This document shows positions 1 through 7,466 of a stretch of 9,536 nucleotides of DNA, in pieces. A program made the translations under genes and the position numbers. This DNA is from an uncultured Candidatus Melainabacteria bacterium (GTDB lineage Bacteria; Cyanobacteriota; Vampirovibrionia; Gastranaerophilales; Gastranaerophilaceae): assembly GCA_934693215.1 (NCBI GenBank), contig CAKUVB010000058.1, positions 1-9,536 on the forward strand, written 5' to 3'. The stretch's first letter is position 1; every line of letters begins with the position of its first letter. The notes under the pieces are model-generated. The model saw nothing but the letters and a program-made list of their open reading frames with translations. It was not told where the DNA came from and did not search any database.

Positions 1-649
1 CTGCTCGTGGGTGTAATACATTTGCCCCAACCCTTGCGAGTTCAAGCATTTCTTCGTATGACACTTCTTCTAATCTTGATGCGTTAGGGACAACTCTAGG
101 GTCTGTCGTATAAACTCCCTCTACATCAGTATAAATATCACATCTTTCTGCACTTAAAGCCGCAGCTAAAGCTACAGCAGAGGTATCAGAGCCACCTCTA
201 CCAAGAGTTGTAATTTCGCCGTCTTCTGTCACACCTTGAAAACCTGCAACAACAACAACTTTACCCTCTTGAAGATGTTTTTTTAATTTGTCTGTTTTTA
301 TATCAACAATTCTTGCTTTTGAATGGATATTTTCTGTAATAATACCTACTTGCATAGCATTCATACTTACAGCCTTGCAACCAGCTGTTTCTAAAGCCAT
401 TGCAAGCAAAGCTATTGAAATACCTTCTCCTGTAGATAAAAGCATGTCTAACTCTCTGCTAGGAGGAGTTTCAGAAATCTCATTAGCAAGTTTTACTAAA
501 TGGTCTGTCGTATGTCCCATTGCAGAAACAACAACTACTACATCATTTCCAAGACTACGTTCAGCCATTACAACTTCTGCCACGTGTTTTATTTTTTCTG
601 TATCGGCTACCGATGTTCCGCCGAATTTTTGAACAATTATACCGCTCAC
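1..649 (-). CDS. lysC: Aspartate kinase (aspartokinase), N-terminal 216 residues; gene continues past the left edge
   Basis: Aspartokinase phosphorylates L-aspartate with ATP, the first step towards lysine, threonine, methionine and diaminopimelate. The reverse-strand reading opens GTG-AGC-GGT and gives the family signature KFGGTSV at residues 8-14, a central LSTGEG, the [17 protein letters not shown] nucleotide-site region and [12 protein letters not shown] near the cut end. This resembles the LysC type of Firmicutes, actinobacteria and cyanobacteria. Only the kinase domain is visible; the two regulatory ACT domains expected in a protein of about 400 aa would lie outside the window. The GTG start at 649-647 is chosen because it sits directly before the KFGGTSV strand, has GAGGGA just upstream, and shares one base with the stop of the TPR gene (TAGTG), which implies translational coupling. 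Its place after sugar-acid genes looks incidental. Family assignment is very secure. Confidence 0.95.
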   Translation of the reverse strand, partial: MSGIIVQKFGGTSVADTEKIKHVAEVVMAERSLGNDVVVVVSAMGHTTDHLVKLANEISETPPSRELDMLLSTGEGISIALLAMALETAGCKAVSMNAMQVGIITENIHSKARIVDIKTDKLKKHLQEGKVVVVAGFQGVTEDGEITTLGRGGSDTSAVALAAALSAERCDIYTDVEGVYTTDPRVVPNASRLEEVSYEEMLELARVGANVLHPRA

Positions 650-2151
650 TATTCCCTCGAATTATTTGTCAATTCTCTATACTCATCATCAAAACAAAAA
701 CTTTCAGGATATTTTTGTCTAATTTTGTCAGCAACCGCAATTGCCTTCATTCCATTATATCCATAAACATTTCCTTTTGCAATATTATAATGCACTCTAA
801 AACTCAACAAAAGCACATCTAAATCATCTTCTGACATTTTCTCCAAAGTTGGTAATTTTTTAGAAGCTTCCTCATACTTTCCTTGAATTGTAAGAGCATG
901 AATATACTCTTGCAAAATATTTTTATTATCTCTGTCATATTCTAAAGATTTTTCATAATTCTTATTCGCCAACTCAAAATCTTCTTTAAGCAAATAACAT
1001 CTTGCAAGCTTATAATACGTAATTGCTTTTGATTTAGAATTACTTAAACAAAAGCTGTATTCTTCTATTGCCTTATCACAATCCTGCTCTACAAATGCGA
1101 TATCACCTAAAACCTCATGAGAAGTATAATTATCTTTATTCAGTTCTTGAGTTTTTATAGCATAATGTTTTGCTTCTTCTATATTTTTTGTTTCATAATA
1201 GCATCTCGCAAGCCTTGAATATACCTCAGCATTAACTTGAGTAGGACACAACTCCAACCCTTTAAGATATTTTTCAATTGCCTCATTATACTTGCGTTTC
1301 ATTTGAAAAACCGAACCCCACGAAATATACAAAAATAAAGATTTTATATTATTTTTTTCTGCACATTCGTATATTCCAATAGCTTCTTTATACTTTTTCA
1401 TCAAAAGATATGTATCACCCAAAAGAAGATATGCCTCAGACTTGAAAGGTGCGATACCTATAGTTTTTTGAGCATATTCTACGGTTTTTTCATAATCCTT
1501 CTTCTTAAAATAAATATAAGCTATATTATGATAAGCTGCATAATTATTTTCCGTAACATTTATAATAAATATCAACTTCATCAACGCATCATCATAAAAA
1601 GCGAGTTCAATTTCTACAGAAGCTAATAAAAACAATGCTTTAACATCTTTAGGATTATATTCAACAGCAAGTTCAAGTTTTTCTCTTGCTTCTTTATATT
1701 TTTGTTCTCCAATTAAAGTTATTCCCCAATAGGCATAAGCTTCTGCACATTTATTATCTATATCAATAGCCTGTTGGTACTTTTTATATGCACCTTCTAA
1801 ATCATCTAAAAACGAAAGTGAATAACCCCATAAACACAACGCACGTAAATTTTTTGAATCTTTTTTGAAAGCTTTTTTAAAATATTCTATAGCTTTTTTA
1901 TGTTCGTTTGCAGATTGTCTTATTAACCCAAGATTTATCAAAGCATCTGAACAAGGAAAAGCAAAATTTGATGCATTTCTCAAGTATTCTTCTGCCATTT
2001 CTGAAAACCCAATTTTCATCAACGTATCAGCATAATTAACAAAAGCCCTATATGGAATTTCAGGAGTTTTGCCAAACTTTTTGTATCTGTCAACAACATA
2101 ATTATATTTGTTGACTGCTTTCATTATTTTTTTTATGAATTTGTCAGACAA
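649..2151 (-). CDS. Tetratricopeptide-repeat protein, about twelve TPRs, function unknown
   Basis: This 500-residue protein is almost wholly built from 34-residue TPR units from about residue 36 to 460. Typical units begin [18 protein letters not shown] and TYYKLARCY, each with the canonical small/aromatic pattern and a P or D near the end of helix B. There is no signal peptide, membrane segment or catalytic domain, so it is probably a cytoplasmic protein-binding scaffold. The chosen start is TTG at 2151, which has GTGAGG with 7-nt spacing upstream and overlaps the phosphatase gene by 19 nt. An ATG nine codons later (2124) lies beyond the phosphatase stop but has no Shine-Dalgarno. The protein lies between nonulosonic-acid-type genes and lysC in one operon. 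TPR proteins of this sort can accompany glycosylation or motility systems, but nothing in the sequence fixes the partner, and no glycosyltransferase domain is fused to it. Confidence 0.9.
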   Translation of the reverse strand: MSDKFIKKIMKAVNKYNYVVDRYKKFGKTPEIPYRAFVNYADTLMKIGFSEMAEEYLRNASNFAFPCSDALINLGLIRQSANEHKKAIEYFKKAFKKDSKNLRALCLWGYSLSFLDDLEGAYKKYQQAIDIDNKCAEAYAYWGITLIGEQKYKEAREKLELAVEYNPKDVKALFLLASVEIELAFYDDALMKLIFIINVTENNYAAYHNIAYIYFKKKDYEKTVEYAQKTIGIAPFKSEAYLLLGDTYLLMKKYKEAIGIYECAEKNNIKSLFLYISWGSVFQMKRKYNEAIEKYLKGLELCPTQVNAEVYSRLARCYYETKNIEEAKHYAIKTQELNKDNYTSHEVLGDIAFVEQDCDKAIEEYSFCLSNSKSKAITYYKLARCYLLKEDFELANKNYEKSLEYDRDNKNILQEYIHALTIQGKYEEASKKLPTLEKMSEDDLDVLLLSFRVHYNIAKGNVYGYNGMKAIAVADKIRQKYPESFCFDDEYRELTNNSRE

Positions 2152-2612
2152 TCTACAACCTCACGAAAAGCTCCATCTCCACCACGTTGAGTAGTTTGTT
2201 GAATATTAGGAATATCTTTTACTCTCTTAACCGCATCTGGAACAGTAATCTTATATTGAGCAAACTCTAAAGCTTCTACATCATTGATATCGTCCCCAAT
2301 ATACAAGTACTCATCTGATTTAAGATTATACTTATCTATAATTGATTTTAATACATCTATTTTGATTCGAATATTTTCATAGACTTCATCAAGATTGAAT
2401 TTTTCATCAAGAACTTTTATTGCAGAATTTCCTTCACCTGAAATTATTGCAATCTTATAACCTTTTTTCTTTAGAATAGAAAAAGCCATAACATCTTTAA
2501 AATTGAGTTTACGAGTCATTTCACCTTTTGAATCTATATAAACACAATTATCCGTAACTATTCCATCAAAATCTGTAATAACCATTTTTATCGTATTTGG
2601 AAGATTAAGCAT
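2133..2612 (-). CDS. KdsC-like HAD phosphatase, probable sugar-acid 8/9-phosphate phosphatase
   Basis: A small cap-less HAD hydrolase of 159 aa, the usual size for the KdsC/YrbI family, whose members remove the phosphate from KDO-8-P or from nonulosonic-acid 9-phosphates. Motif I is DFDGIVTD (residues 14-21; D14 nucleophile, D16 acid/base). Motif II is SGE (S59; many KdsC proteins have SGR), motif III is K84, and motif IV is GDDINDVEAL (106-115). The family C-terminal loop is RGGDGAFREV (143-152). The start at 2612 follows AAAGGTGA with ideal spacing, 9 nt after the NeuB-like gene, so the two are almost certainly co-expressed and may act in sequence: condensation with PEP, then dephosphorylation. 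Because the partner is NeuB-like rather than KdsA-like, a nonulosonic-acid phosphate is a better substrate guess than KDO-8-P. That is inference from context. Confidence 0.85.
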   Translation of the reverse strand: MLNLPNTIKMVITDFDGIVTDNCVYIDSKGEMTRKLNFKDVMAFSILKKKGYKIAIISGEGNSAIKVLDEKFNLDEVYENIRIKIDVLKSIIDKYNLKSDEYLYIGDDINDVEALEFAQYKITVPDAVKRVKDIPNIQQTTQRGGDGAFREVVDCLTNS

Positions 2613-2621
2613 ATTTCACCT

Positions 2622-3488
2622 TTAAACTCTACGAAGTTTTTTTCTTATTGGAATTTCTCTCTCATATACAACTTTTTTACCATCAGATAACAACATCGGC
2701 ACTTGTCTTATATCTCTAACCATATGGAACAAACCTGGAGTTTCAAGACTCGCAGCTTGATCTGAACCCCAATTAGTCCTATCAAGTGTTATATGACGTT
2801 CTACAGAACAAGCCCCCAACCCAACTGCCAAAATAGAGGGTGCAATACCTCTTTCATGACCTGAATATCCAACAGGACAAGAAAATCTTTCTTTCAAGGT
2901 TTTGATACAGTTCAAGTTTATTTCATCACTATTGGCAGGATATGTAGCAGTACAATGATAAATAATAGTATTTTCTTCACCCAAAATTTCCATCGCATGC
3001 TCAATTTCTTCCATTGTACTCATGCCTGTAGAAAGTAAAATTGGTTTACCTTTTGATTTTGTATATTTCAAAAGTTCATCATCTGTTAAAGAAGCTGATG
3101 CTATTTTATAACAAGGTGGATTAAACTGGTCTATAAAATCTACCGACCCTTTATCCCAACAAGAAGCAAACCACATTATATTCTTTTGTTTACAGTATTC
3201 ATCAATCTCTTTATATTCTTCAAGTCCAAATTCAAGACCTCGTTTCAAATCTCCATTAGTTTCGCCAAACACATTTGGACGAGGTCGCTCTAATTCTTCC
3301 TTGGAATAAACAACATCTACTGTTCTTTTTTGGAATTTTACAGCATTACAACCATTTGAAACAGCCATATCAATCAAACGTTTTGCATCTTTCAAACTTC
3401 CATTATGGTTTATACCAATCTCAGCAATTATAAAACAAGGTTGGTTATCACCTACCAAAATATTTCCTACTCTAACTTCTCTTTTCAT
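2622..3488 (-). CDS. NeuB-family sugar-acid synthase lacking the SAF domain
   Basis: A TIM-barrel PEP-condensing enzyme of the N-acetylneuraminate/legionaminate/pseudaminate synthase family, which joins PEP to an N-acetylated hexose or hexose phosphate. Visible signatures are AEIGINHNG (22-30), AVKFQK (49-54), KIAS (128-131), STGM (153-156), YHCTATYPA (177-185), GYSGHERG (207-214) and VERHITLD (229-236). H211 and H232 are 21 residues apart, matching the two metal-binding histidines of NeuB. The usual GPDH/GPD stretch is GSDQAAS (241-247) here, a divergent subfamily mark. At 288 aa it stops at PIRKKLRRV, where full-length members (about 340 aa) enter the linker and SAF (antifreeze-like) domain. 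The ATG at 3488 has AAGGTGA upstream that overlaps the fliO stop codon. The exact product is unknown, so I give no gene symbol. Family call is secure; substrate is not. Confidence 0.88.
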   Translation of the reverse strand: MKREVRVGNILVGDNQPCFIIAEIGINHNGSLKDAKRLIDMAVSNGCNAVKFQKRTVDVVYSKEELERPRPNVFGETNGDLKRGLEFGLEEYKEIDEYCKQKNIMWFASCWDKGSVDFIDQFNPPCYKIASASLTDDELLKYTKSKGKPILLSTGMSTMEEIEHAMEILGEENTIIYHCTATYPANSDEINLNCIKTLKERFSCPVGYSGHERGIAPSILAVGLGACSVERHITLDRTNWGSDQAASLETPGLFHMVRDIRQVPMLLSDGKKVVYEREIPIRKKLRRV

Positions 3489-3492
3489 AAAA

Positions 3493-4005
3493 TCACCTTA
3501 AATATTTTTTATAAAGCCCAAAGTCATCTGCATTAACAGTATGCTCTTCTTTTGTTTTGTTTTCAACTTGTGATTGTTCAACATTTGTATTATGTACAGG
3601 AGTTTCATTTATAATATCTTGTCTTTTACCTGATTCTAATGTTTTTATTAAACTAACAGAATTTTGAGAAACTCCAATTAACAATTTTTCACCATTTATT
3701 TCTACAACCTGAAGGCTTTTATCATGACCTATAGGTGTCGTTGATAAAACAACCGGTTTTATGTCAGAAGATTCTTTTAATTCATTTCTAACGGTTTTAA
3801 CTCCAACTTTATTCAATTTTGTATAAAGTATGCCCGTCACATAAATCAAAAATATAACAAAAACTAATGAAACCAATATAGAAAAATAATTAGGTTCATA
3901 AGAACTTGATTTTAATGAAGAATTTATATTCTCTGTCACAGAATCCGCAAACACAGAATTTACGCAAAGAAAACTCATCATAACAAACATTATAAACTTT
4001 TTCAT
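3493..4005 (-). CDS. fliO: FliO-like flagellar export accessory membrane protein
   Basis: A 170-residue protein with an N-terminal signal-like stretch (residues 1-20, ending VFA), a short polar segment and one strong transmembrane helix at about 40-63. A cytoplasmic part follows with the FliO hallmark: a strand beginning VVLSTTPIG, then KSLQVVEINGEKLLIGVSQ and SVSLIKTL (about residues 85-124). FliO assists assembly of the FliP/FliQ/FliR export gate in the inner membrane. The tail after about 130 is polar and low in complexity, as is common in FliO. GGGAAGG lies just before the ATG at 4005. It heads the operon and is not followed by fliP, fliQ or fliR; the next gene is the NeuB-like synthase 4 nt away. 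Because FliO proteins diverge strongly, a different small single-pass membrane protein is possible, but the strand pattern fits well. Confidence 0.7.
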   Translation of the reverse strand: MKKFIMFVMMSFLCVNSVFADSVTENINSSLKSSSYEPNYFSILVSLVFVIFLIYVTGILYTKLNKVGVKTVRNELKESSDIKPVVLSTTPIGHDKSLQVVEINGEKLLIGVSQNSVSLIKTLESGKRQDIINETPVHNTNVEQSQVENKTKEEHTVNADDFGLYKKYLR

Positions 4006-4037
4006 ATAACCTTCCCGAGAATCAATTTGTGTTAGTA

Positions 4038-4055
4038 TGGTATGATTATATCATA
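4038..4055. promoter_or_regulatory. Overlapping divergent extended -10 promoters for fliO operon and histidine kinase
   Basis: The rightward strand reads TGGTATGAT at 4038-4046, an extended -10 box. The leftward strand reads TGATATAAT from 4053 to 4045, also an extended -10 with a consensus TATAAT. The two boxes share bases 4045-4046 and lie in an inverted repeat (TATGAT, 3 nt, ATCATA, 4041-4055). I see no convincing -35 on either side, which fits extended -10 promoters. Predicted starts near 4053 (kinase) and 4038 (fliO) give leaders of roughly 27 and 33 nt. This is a prediction from pattern only. Confidence 0.45.
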
Positions 4056-4079
4056 AAATATTTTTTAAAGGTGTGATTA

Positions 4080-5378
4080 ATGATTTTTCATATTATAAAC
4101 AGTAGCATATGTGTTTTACTTTTATTACTAAATATAGTCTTATTAGTAATTATTCACCGTTTACACAACAAAATAAAACATACTAAAAATACGCACAGTA
4201 ATATTACAGACTATGTTGCAAGTTTAATCAGCACAATCAATTCTGTTAGATACGGAAATCTTATCGCTCGATTAGAAAAACACCCTGACAAAGATTTAAA
4301 CGAAGTATCAAAATGTATTAACAGAATGATTGAAGCTCTTAACGATAGAGAAAAAATGATTGTTGAGTATCAAAACGAATTGAAACGAAAAAATGATTTA
4401 CTTGAAGTTGTCATAAACTCTTTATCTGACGGCATACTTATTTTTGACGATACAAACAGAATCATACAGTACACAAATAATATCAAAAAATGGTTCGGTG
4501 ATAAAAAATTATTGAACAAAGATATCTCAAAATTTATAAAAGCTTCAGATGATATAAACATCGAGAATTTGAACAATAATGAAGTATTTATAGAATACGA
4601 AACCGAAAAAAGTTTTACTGCATCTGTTGTAAAAATCAAGTTTGGCGGGAATATAAACAGATATATGATGATTATAAAAGATGTTACAAATCAAAAAGAG
4701 GTTGAAACTCTTAAAGAAGATTTTGTAGCAACATTAACCCACGACTTAAAAGTTCCTATTATTGCAGAATCAAATATGCTAAACTTTTTAATCTCAGAAA
4801 AATTCGGCGAATTAAACGACAAACAACGAGAAGCCATTAAAAATATGCAAGCATCTAATAATGAACTCTTAGAACTTGTGCATACCGTATTGGATACATA
4901 CAGAATAAGTAGTCATGGAATTGAACTATACAAAGCTCCTGTAGTGCTATCCGAATTTTTACAAGAAACAGTTAACGAAATGATACCTATTGCAGAAGTT
5001 ACTAAAAACCATATTATTACAAAATTTCACGATGATGCAGAATTATTGCTTGATAAAATGCAAATGAAACGAGTATTTAAAAACCTTATTCAAAATGCAA
5101 TCTCTTATGGACAAACAAATTCTGATATTGAAATCAAACTTGTAAAAAAAGATAAAAATATCATTATTACAGTAAAAGACTACGGTAAAGGGATTTCTAA
5201 AGAAGATATTGATAAAATATTCAACAAGTACTATTCTGCGAGCAAAAAATTCAGAAAAATCGGTACAGGATTAGGTCTATACCTATCAAAGGAAATTGTT
5301 GAAGCACACGATGGGCAACTCTATGTAACTAGCGAAGAAAATAAATACACCGAATTTTCTATCAAATTACCTTTTTAA
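4080..5378 (+). CDS. Membrane-anchored HAMP-PAS sensor histidine kinase (orphan)
   Basis: A 432-residue sensor kinase of a two-component system. Order: a single N-terminal transmembrane helix (about 8-26) with almost nothing outside the membrane; a HAMP-like linker (about 43-92, with GNLIARLE and INRMIEAL); a PAS domain (about 105-205, opening VINSLSDGILIFD); a HisKA dimerisation helix with the phospho-acceptor in TLTHDLKVPI (H221); and a HATPase_c domain with N box NLIQNA (335-340), G1 DYGKGI (367-372), F box IFNKYY and G2 GTGLGLYLSKEIV (395-407). All catalytic motifs are intact. The H box has HDLKVP in place of the common HELRTP. With no extracytoplasmic domain, the signal is probably cytoplasmic or membrane-borne and read by PAS. 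AAAGGTG precedes the ATG. No response regulator is in the window. It is divergent from the fliO operon, so a link to motility is possible but unproven. Confidence 0.92.
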   Translation: MIFHIINSSICVLLLLLNIVLLVIIHRLHNKIKHTKNTHSNITDYVASLISTINSVRYGNLIARLEKHPDKDLNEVSKCINRMIEALNDREKMIVEYQNELKRKNDLLEVVINSLSDGILIFDDTNRIIQYTNNIKKWFGDKKLLNKDISKFIKASDDINIENLNNNEVFIEYETEKSFTASVVKIKFGGNINRYMMIIKDVTNQKEVETLKEDFVATLTHDLKVPIIAESNMLNFLISEKFGELNDKQREAIKNMQASNNELLELVHTVLDTYRISSHGIELYKAPVVLSEFLQETVNEMIPIAEVTKNHIITKFHDDAELLLDKMQMKRVFKNLIQNAISYGQTNSDIEIKLVKKDKNIIITVKDYGKGISKEDIDKIFNKYYSASKKFRKIGTGLGLYLSKEIVEAHDGQLYVTSEENKYTEFSIKLPF

Positions 5379-5381
5379 TAT

Positions 5382-6014
5382 TTATCTAATAAAATTAGTC
5401 CAAATTTTGTCCTCTAGTTGAGGTTTTTCAACTCCTGAATTTTTACCAGCTTCAATACATTTTAACAACCAAGCCATATTAAGACCTAAAGTTCTCATAA
5501 CTTGCAAACCTTCCAAATCTTGTTTCACATGTTCAGGTTTATTTTGACCACCATGAACCATTGGCCAATAATTAGAAGAAACAACAGGCATGTTATTTAT
5601 TGTAAAGTGTTTTGTTATTGCATCTAAAGACGCAGTCGTACCGGCACGTCTTGCAGATACAATTGCAGCTGCAGGTTTGTATGCAAAATATTTTCCTCCG
5701 GCATAAAACACCCTATCCATCACAGATAACAACCTACCTGACGGGTGTGCATAATATACTGGAGAGCCAAAAATAAACCCATCAGAAGTTTTTGCCTTTT
5801 CTATAATTTGATTAACTACATCATCAAATACACATTTACTATCTTCTGTTTTACGGCAATTATTACAACCGATACAATCACGATACGGCGAAGAACCTAA
5901 TTGAATAATCTCTGTTTCTATTCCCTGATTATTTAAAGTTCGAGATATTTCATCTAGGGCTGTATATGTGCAACCATTTATATTACAACTACCATTAATT
6001 AATAAAACCTTCAT
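5382..6014 (-). CDS. Flavodoxin-family NAD(P)H-dependent FMN oxidoreductase with four-cysteine motif
   Basis: A 210-residue flavoprotein of the NADPH-dependent FMN reductase / iron-sulfur flavoprotein superfamily. It opens MKVLLINGSCN, a beta strand and phosphate-binding loop for FMN, and has the flavin-contact segment GSPVYYAHPSGRLLSVMDR at about 83-101. Between them is C47-x2-C50-x2-C53-x7-C61, a compact cysteine cluster like that of Isf-type proteins, which may hold a 4Fe-4S centre or act in redox. Members reduce quinones, nitro compounds or unknown electron acceptors in anaerobes; the substrate cannot be read here. AAGGAG with 6-nt spacing precedes the ATG, and prfB ends 24 nt upstream, so it is probably co-transcribed with prfB. 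Its stop lies 3 nt from the stop of the convergent kinase gene, leaving no room for a dedicated terminator. Confidence 0.88.
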   Translation of the reverse strand: MKVLLINGSCNINGCTYTALDEISRTLNNQGIETEIIQLGSSPYRDCIGCNNCRKTEDSKCVFDDVVNQIIEKAKTSDGFIFGSPVYYAHPSGRLLSVMDRVFYAGGKYFAYKPAAAIVSARRAGTTASLDAITKHFTINNMPVVSSNYWPMVHGGQNKPEHVKQDLEGLQVMRTLGLNMAWLLKCIEAGKNSGVEKPQLEDKIWTNFIR

Positions 6015-6038
6015 AAAAAACTCCTTATTAATTACATA

Positions 6039-7101
6039 TTATAATTTCAAATAGCTTTCAATAAATCCATCAATATCACCGTCCATTACGGCATCAACAT
6101 TACCTACTTCGTAACCTGTTCGATGATCTTTAACCATTTTGTATGGGTGAAAAACATAAGAACGAATTTGTGAACCAAAATTGATATCAAAAACTTCACC
6201 TTTTAACTCTGCAAGTTTTTTCTCATGTTCTTCCTGTTTTATAGCAAGAAGTTTTGACACCAATATTTCCATCGCTATTGCTCTATTTTGGAGTTGAGAA
6301 CGTTCTTGTTGAGATTTTACAACAATACCTGTTGGCTTGTGGTAAATTCGGACTGCAGTTTCTACCTTGTTTACATTTTGTCCACCGGCACCACCTGAAC
6401 GCATTGTTTCAATTTCGATATCATCAGGAGGTATTACAATTGTTTTTTCAATATCTTTTATTATTGGTGAAACTTCACATGATGCAAAACTTGTTTGACG
6501 TTTTCCATTTGCATTAAAAGGTGAAATCCTAACCAATCTGTGTACACCCTTTTCAGCTTTTGCATAACCATAAGCATATTTACCTGAAATTTTTATTGTC
6601 GCAGATTTTATTCCAGCTTCTTCTCCGTCAGACTTGTCAAGAAGTTCTACATGCCAGCCCTTTTTCTCTGCCCATCTTGTGTACATTCTAAGCAACATAC
6701 TCGCCCAATCTTGAGCATCTGTACCACCTGCACCTGCATTAACAGTTAATATAGCATCAGCTGAATCATATTCTCCACTAAGCATTTTTTGAAAATCAAA
6801 TTTATCAAGAGATTTTTCTAAATCCAAAAGTGAAGAATCAATTTCGGAAATTAACTCCTCATCACCTAATTCATAAGCAGTTTCAGCATCTTCAATAGTC
6901 GTATCCCACATAGATACCATATCTAAAGTCTGTTTGATTTCTTTTGATTCCTGTCCAAGTTCAGAAGCTAATTTTTGGTCTGTCCAAACCTCAGGGGATT
7001 GTAATTTTGTTTCTATTTCAGCCAAATTGGTCTTTAACTTATCTAAGTCAAAGACACTCCTTGTTTTTTATAACTCTATTTTTTAATTCATTGATATCCA
7101 T
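6039..7101 (-). CDS. prfB: Peptide chain release factor 2 with programmed +1 frameshift
   Basis: RF2 releases the finished peptide at UAA and UGA codons on the ribosome. The main frame shows the RF2 codon-recognition tripeptide SPF and the catalytic GGAGGQ motif (full-length residues about 193-195 and 236-241). The first frame opens at ATG 7101 (MDINELKN...), runs 17 codons and meets TGA at 7050-7048. The sequence AAGGAG-TGT-CTT-TGA-C there is the classic autoregulatory slip site: an SD-like hexamer three bases before CTT, then the poorly terminating TGA-C. A +1 slip continues as GAC-TTA-GAT (DLDKLKTN...) from 7049 to the stop at 6039, giving 353 aa, close to the usual 350-370. An unshifted start at TTG 7025 would lose this N-terminus. 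The Shine-Dalgarno before ATG 7101 is weak. It lies 27 nt after a small gene and leads into the flavoprotein gene. Confidence 0.95.
7047..7062 (-). promoter_or_regulatory. prfB programmed +1 ribosomal frameshift site
   Basis: The reverse strand reads AAGGAGTGTCTTTGAC. AAGGAG (7062-7057) pairs with the 3' end of 16S rRNA in an elongating ribosome, CTT (7053-7051) is the slippery P-site codon, TGA (7050-7048) is the RF2-dependent stop and the following C weakens termination. Layout and spacing match the E. coli prfB site (AGGGGGTATCTTTGAC). Low RF2 favours the slip, so the gene sets its own level. Confidence 0.95.
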
Positions 7102-7128
7102 ACAGATATTCTATTATAAACACAAACC

Positions 7129-7320
7129 TTAGCCAATAATATCAAGCTTATGTTTTTCAGGACGTTTTGGTTTTGGATCGATTTCGCCAGCTTTGTATGA
7201 ATCAGAGAAAGAAAGAGTATACTTTGCCTTTTGAGTATCAAAATTATACCCACCAAGTTTTGTAGCTTTTTGAACTTGCAATGCTTGATTGTACAAAGAA
7301 CCTGATAAATTGAAAGACAT
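7129..7320 (-). CDS. Small unrecognised protein, 63 aa
   Basis: I do not recognise this protein. It opens MSFNLSGSLYNQALQ, has a polar middle (KLGGYNFDTQKAKYTLSF), and ends in a proline- and lysine-rich tail (residues about 47-63, DPKPKRPEKHKLDIIG). It has no signal peptide, no membrane helix and no cysteine. The gene looks real because AAGAGG lies 5 nt before the ATG at 7320, a shared promoter-like motif lies upstream, and the reading ends 27 nt before prfB. It is likely cytoplasmic and may be co-transcribed with prfB. It shares no clear similarity with the divergent 75-residue protein. A structural or binding role cannot be assigned. Confidence 0.65.
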   Translation of the reverse strand: MSFNLSGSLYNQALQVQKATKLGGYNFDTQKAKYTLSFSDSYKAGEIDPKPKRPEKHKLDIIG

Positions 7321-7362
7321 GTAAACCTCTTCTTTTTAAACTTACTTACTCAACGAATTTAA

Positions 7363-7390
7363 ACTTAACTCTTACTTATATATAAAGTAT
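7363..7390 (-). promoter_or_regulatory. Promoter-like composite motif for the 63-aa gene
   Basis: The reverse strand reads ATACTTTATATA (7390-7379), six bases, then AGAGTTAAGT (7372-7363). TATAAG at 7380-7375 would serve as a -10 box and place the transcript start inside AGAGTTAAGT, about 48 nt before the ATG. The same composite occurs inverted before the divergent gene. No strong -35 is evident; a TTGTAT lies 16 nt upstream of the -10. Confidence 0.5.
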
Positions 7391-7466
7391 ATACTCATAC
7401 AAGAATTTCAAAGCTTTAGGAAACTGTAATATTTCTTTACATAAAAGGCAATTTTTAAGAATTAGA

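Noticed and set aside
288..822. Plus-strand open frames at 288-632, 500-766 and 520-822
   Set aside because: They lie antisense to the lysC 5' part and the TPR gene end, lack good ribosome sites and give no family-like protein.
2133..3488. KDO pathway pair (KdsA plus KdsC)
   Set aside because: The synthase carries NeuB motifs (AEIGINHNG, GYSGHERG, VERHITLD) rather than KdsA ones, so a KDO assignment is not supported.
4370..4639. Minus-strand open frame inside the histidine kinase
   Set aside because: Antisense to the PAS region, low-complexity Phe/Ser-rich product typical of AT-rich shadow frames.
6254..6517. Plus-strand open frame inside prfB
   Set aside because: Antisense to the catalytic GGQ region of RF2, which is clearly coding on the other strand.
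6039..7025. prfB as a 328-residue gene starting at TTG 7025
   Set aside because: Coding continues upstream to the slip site and joins an ATG-initiated 17-codon frame at 7101.
7107..7118. TATAAT before prfB as its own promoter
   Set aside because: It would leave a leader of only about 5 nt and no -35 lies at a workable distance; chance occurrence in AT-rich DNA is likely.
6944..7132. Plus-strand open frame over the prfB start
   Set aside because: Antisense to the RF2 N-terminus and its frameshift site; no Shine-Dalgarno or homology.
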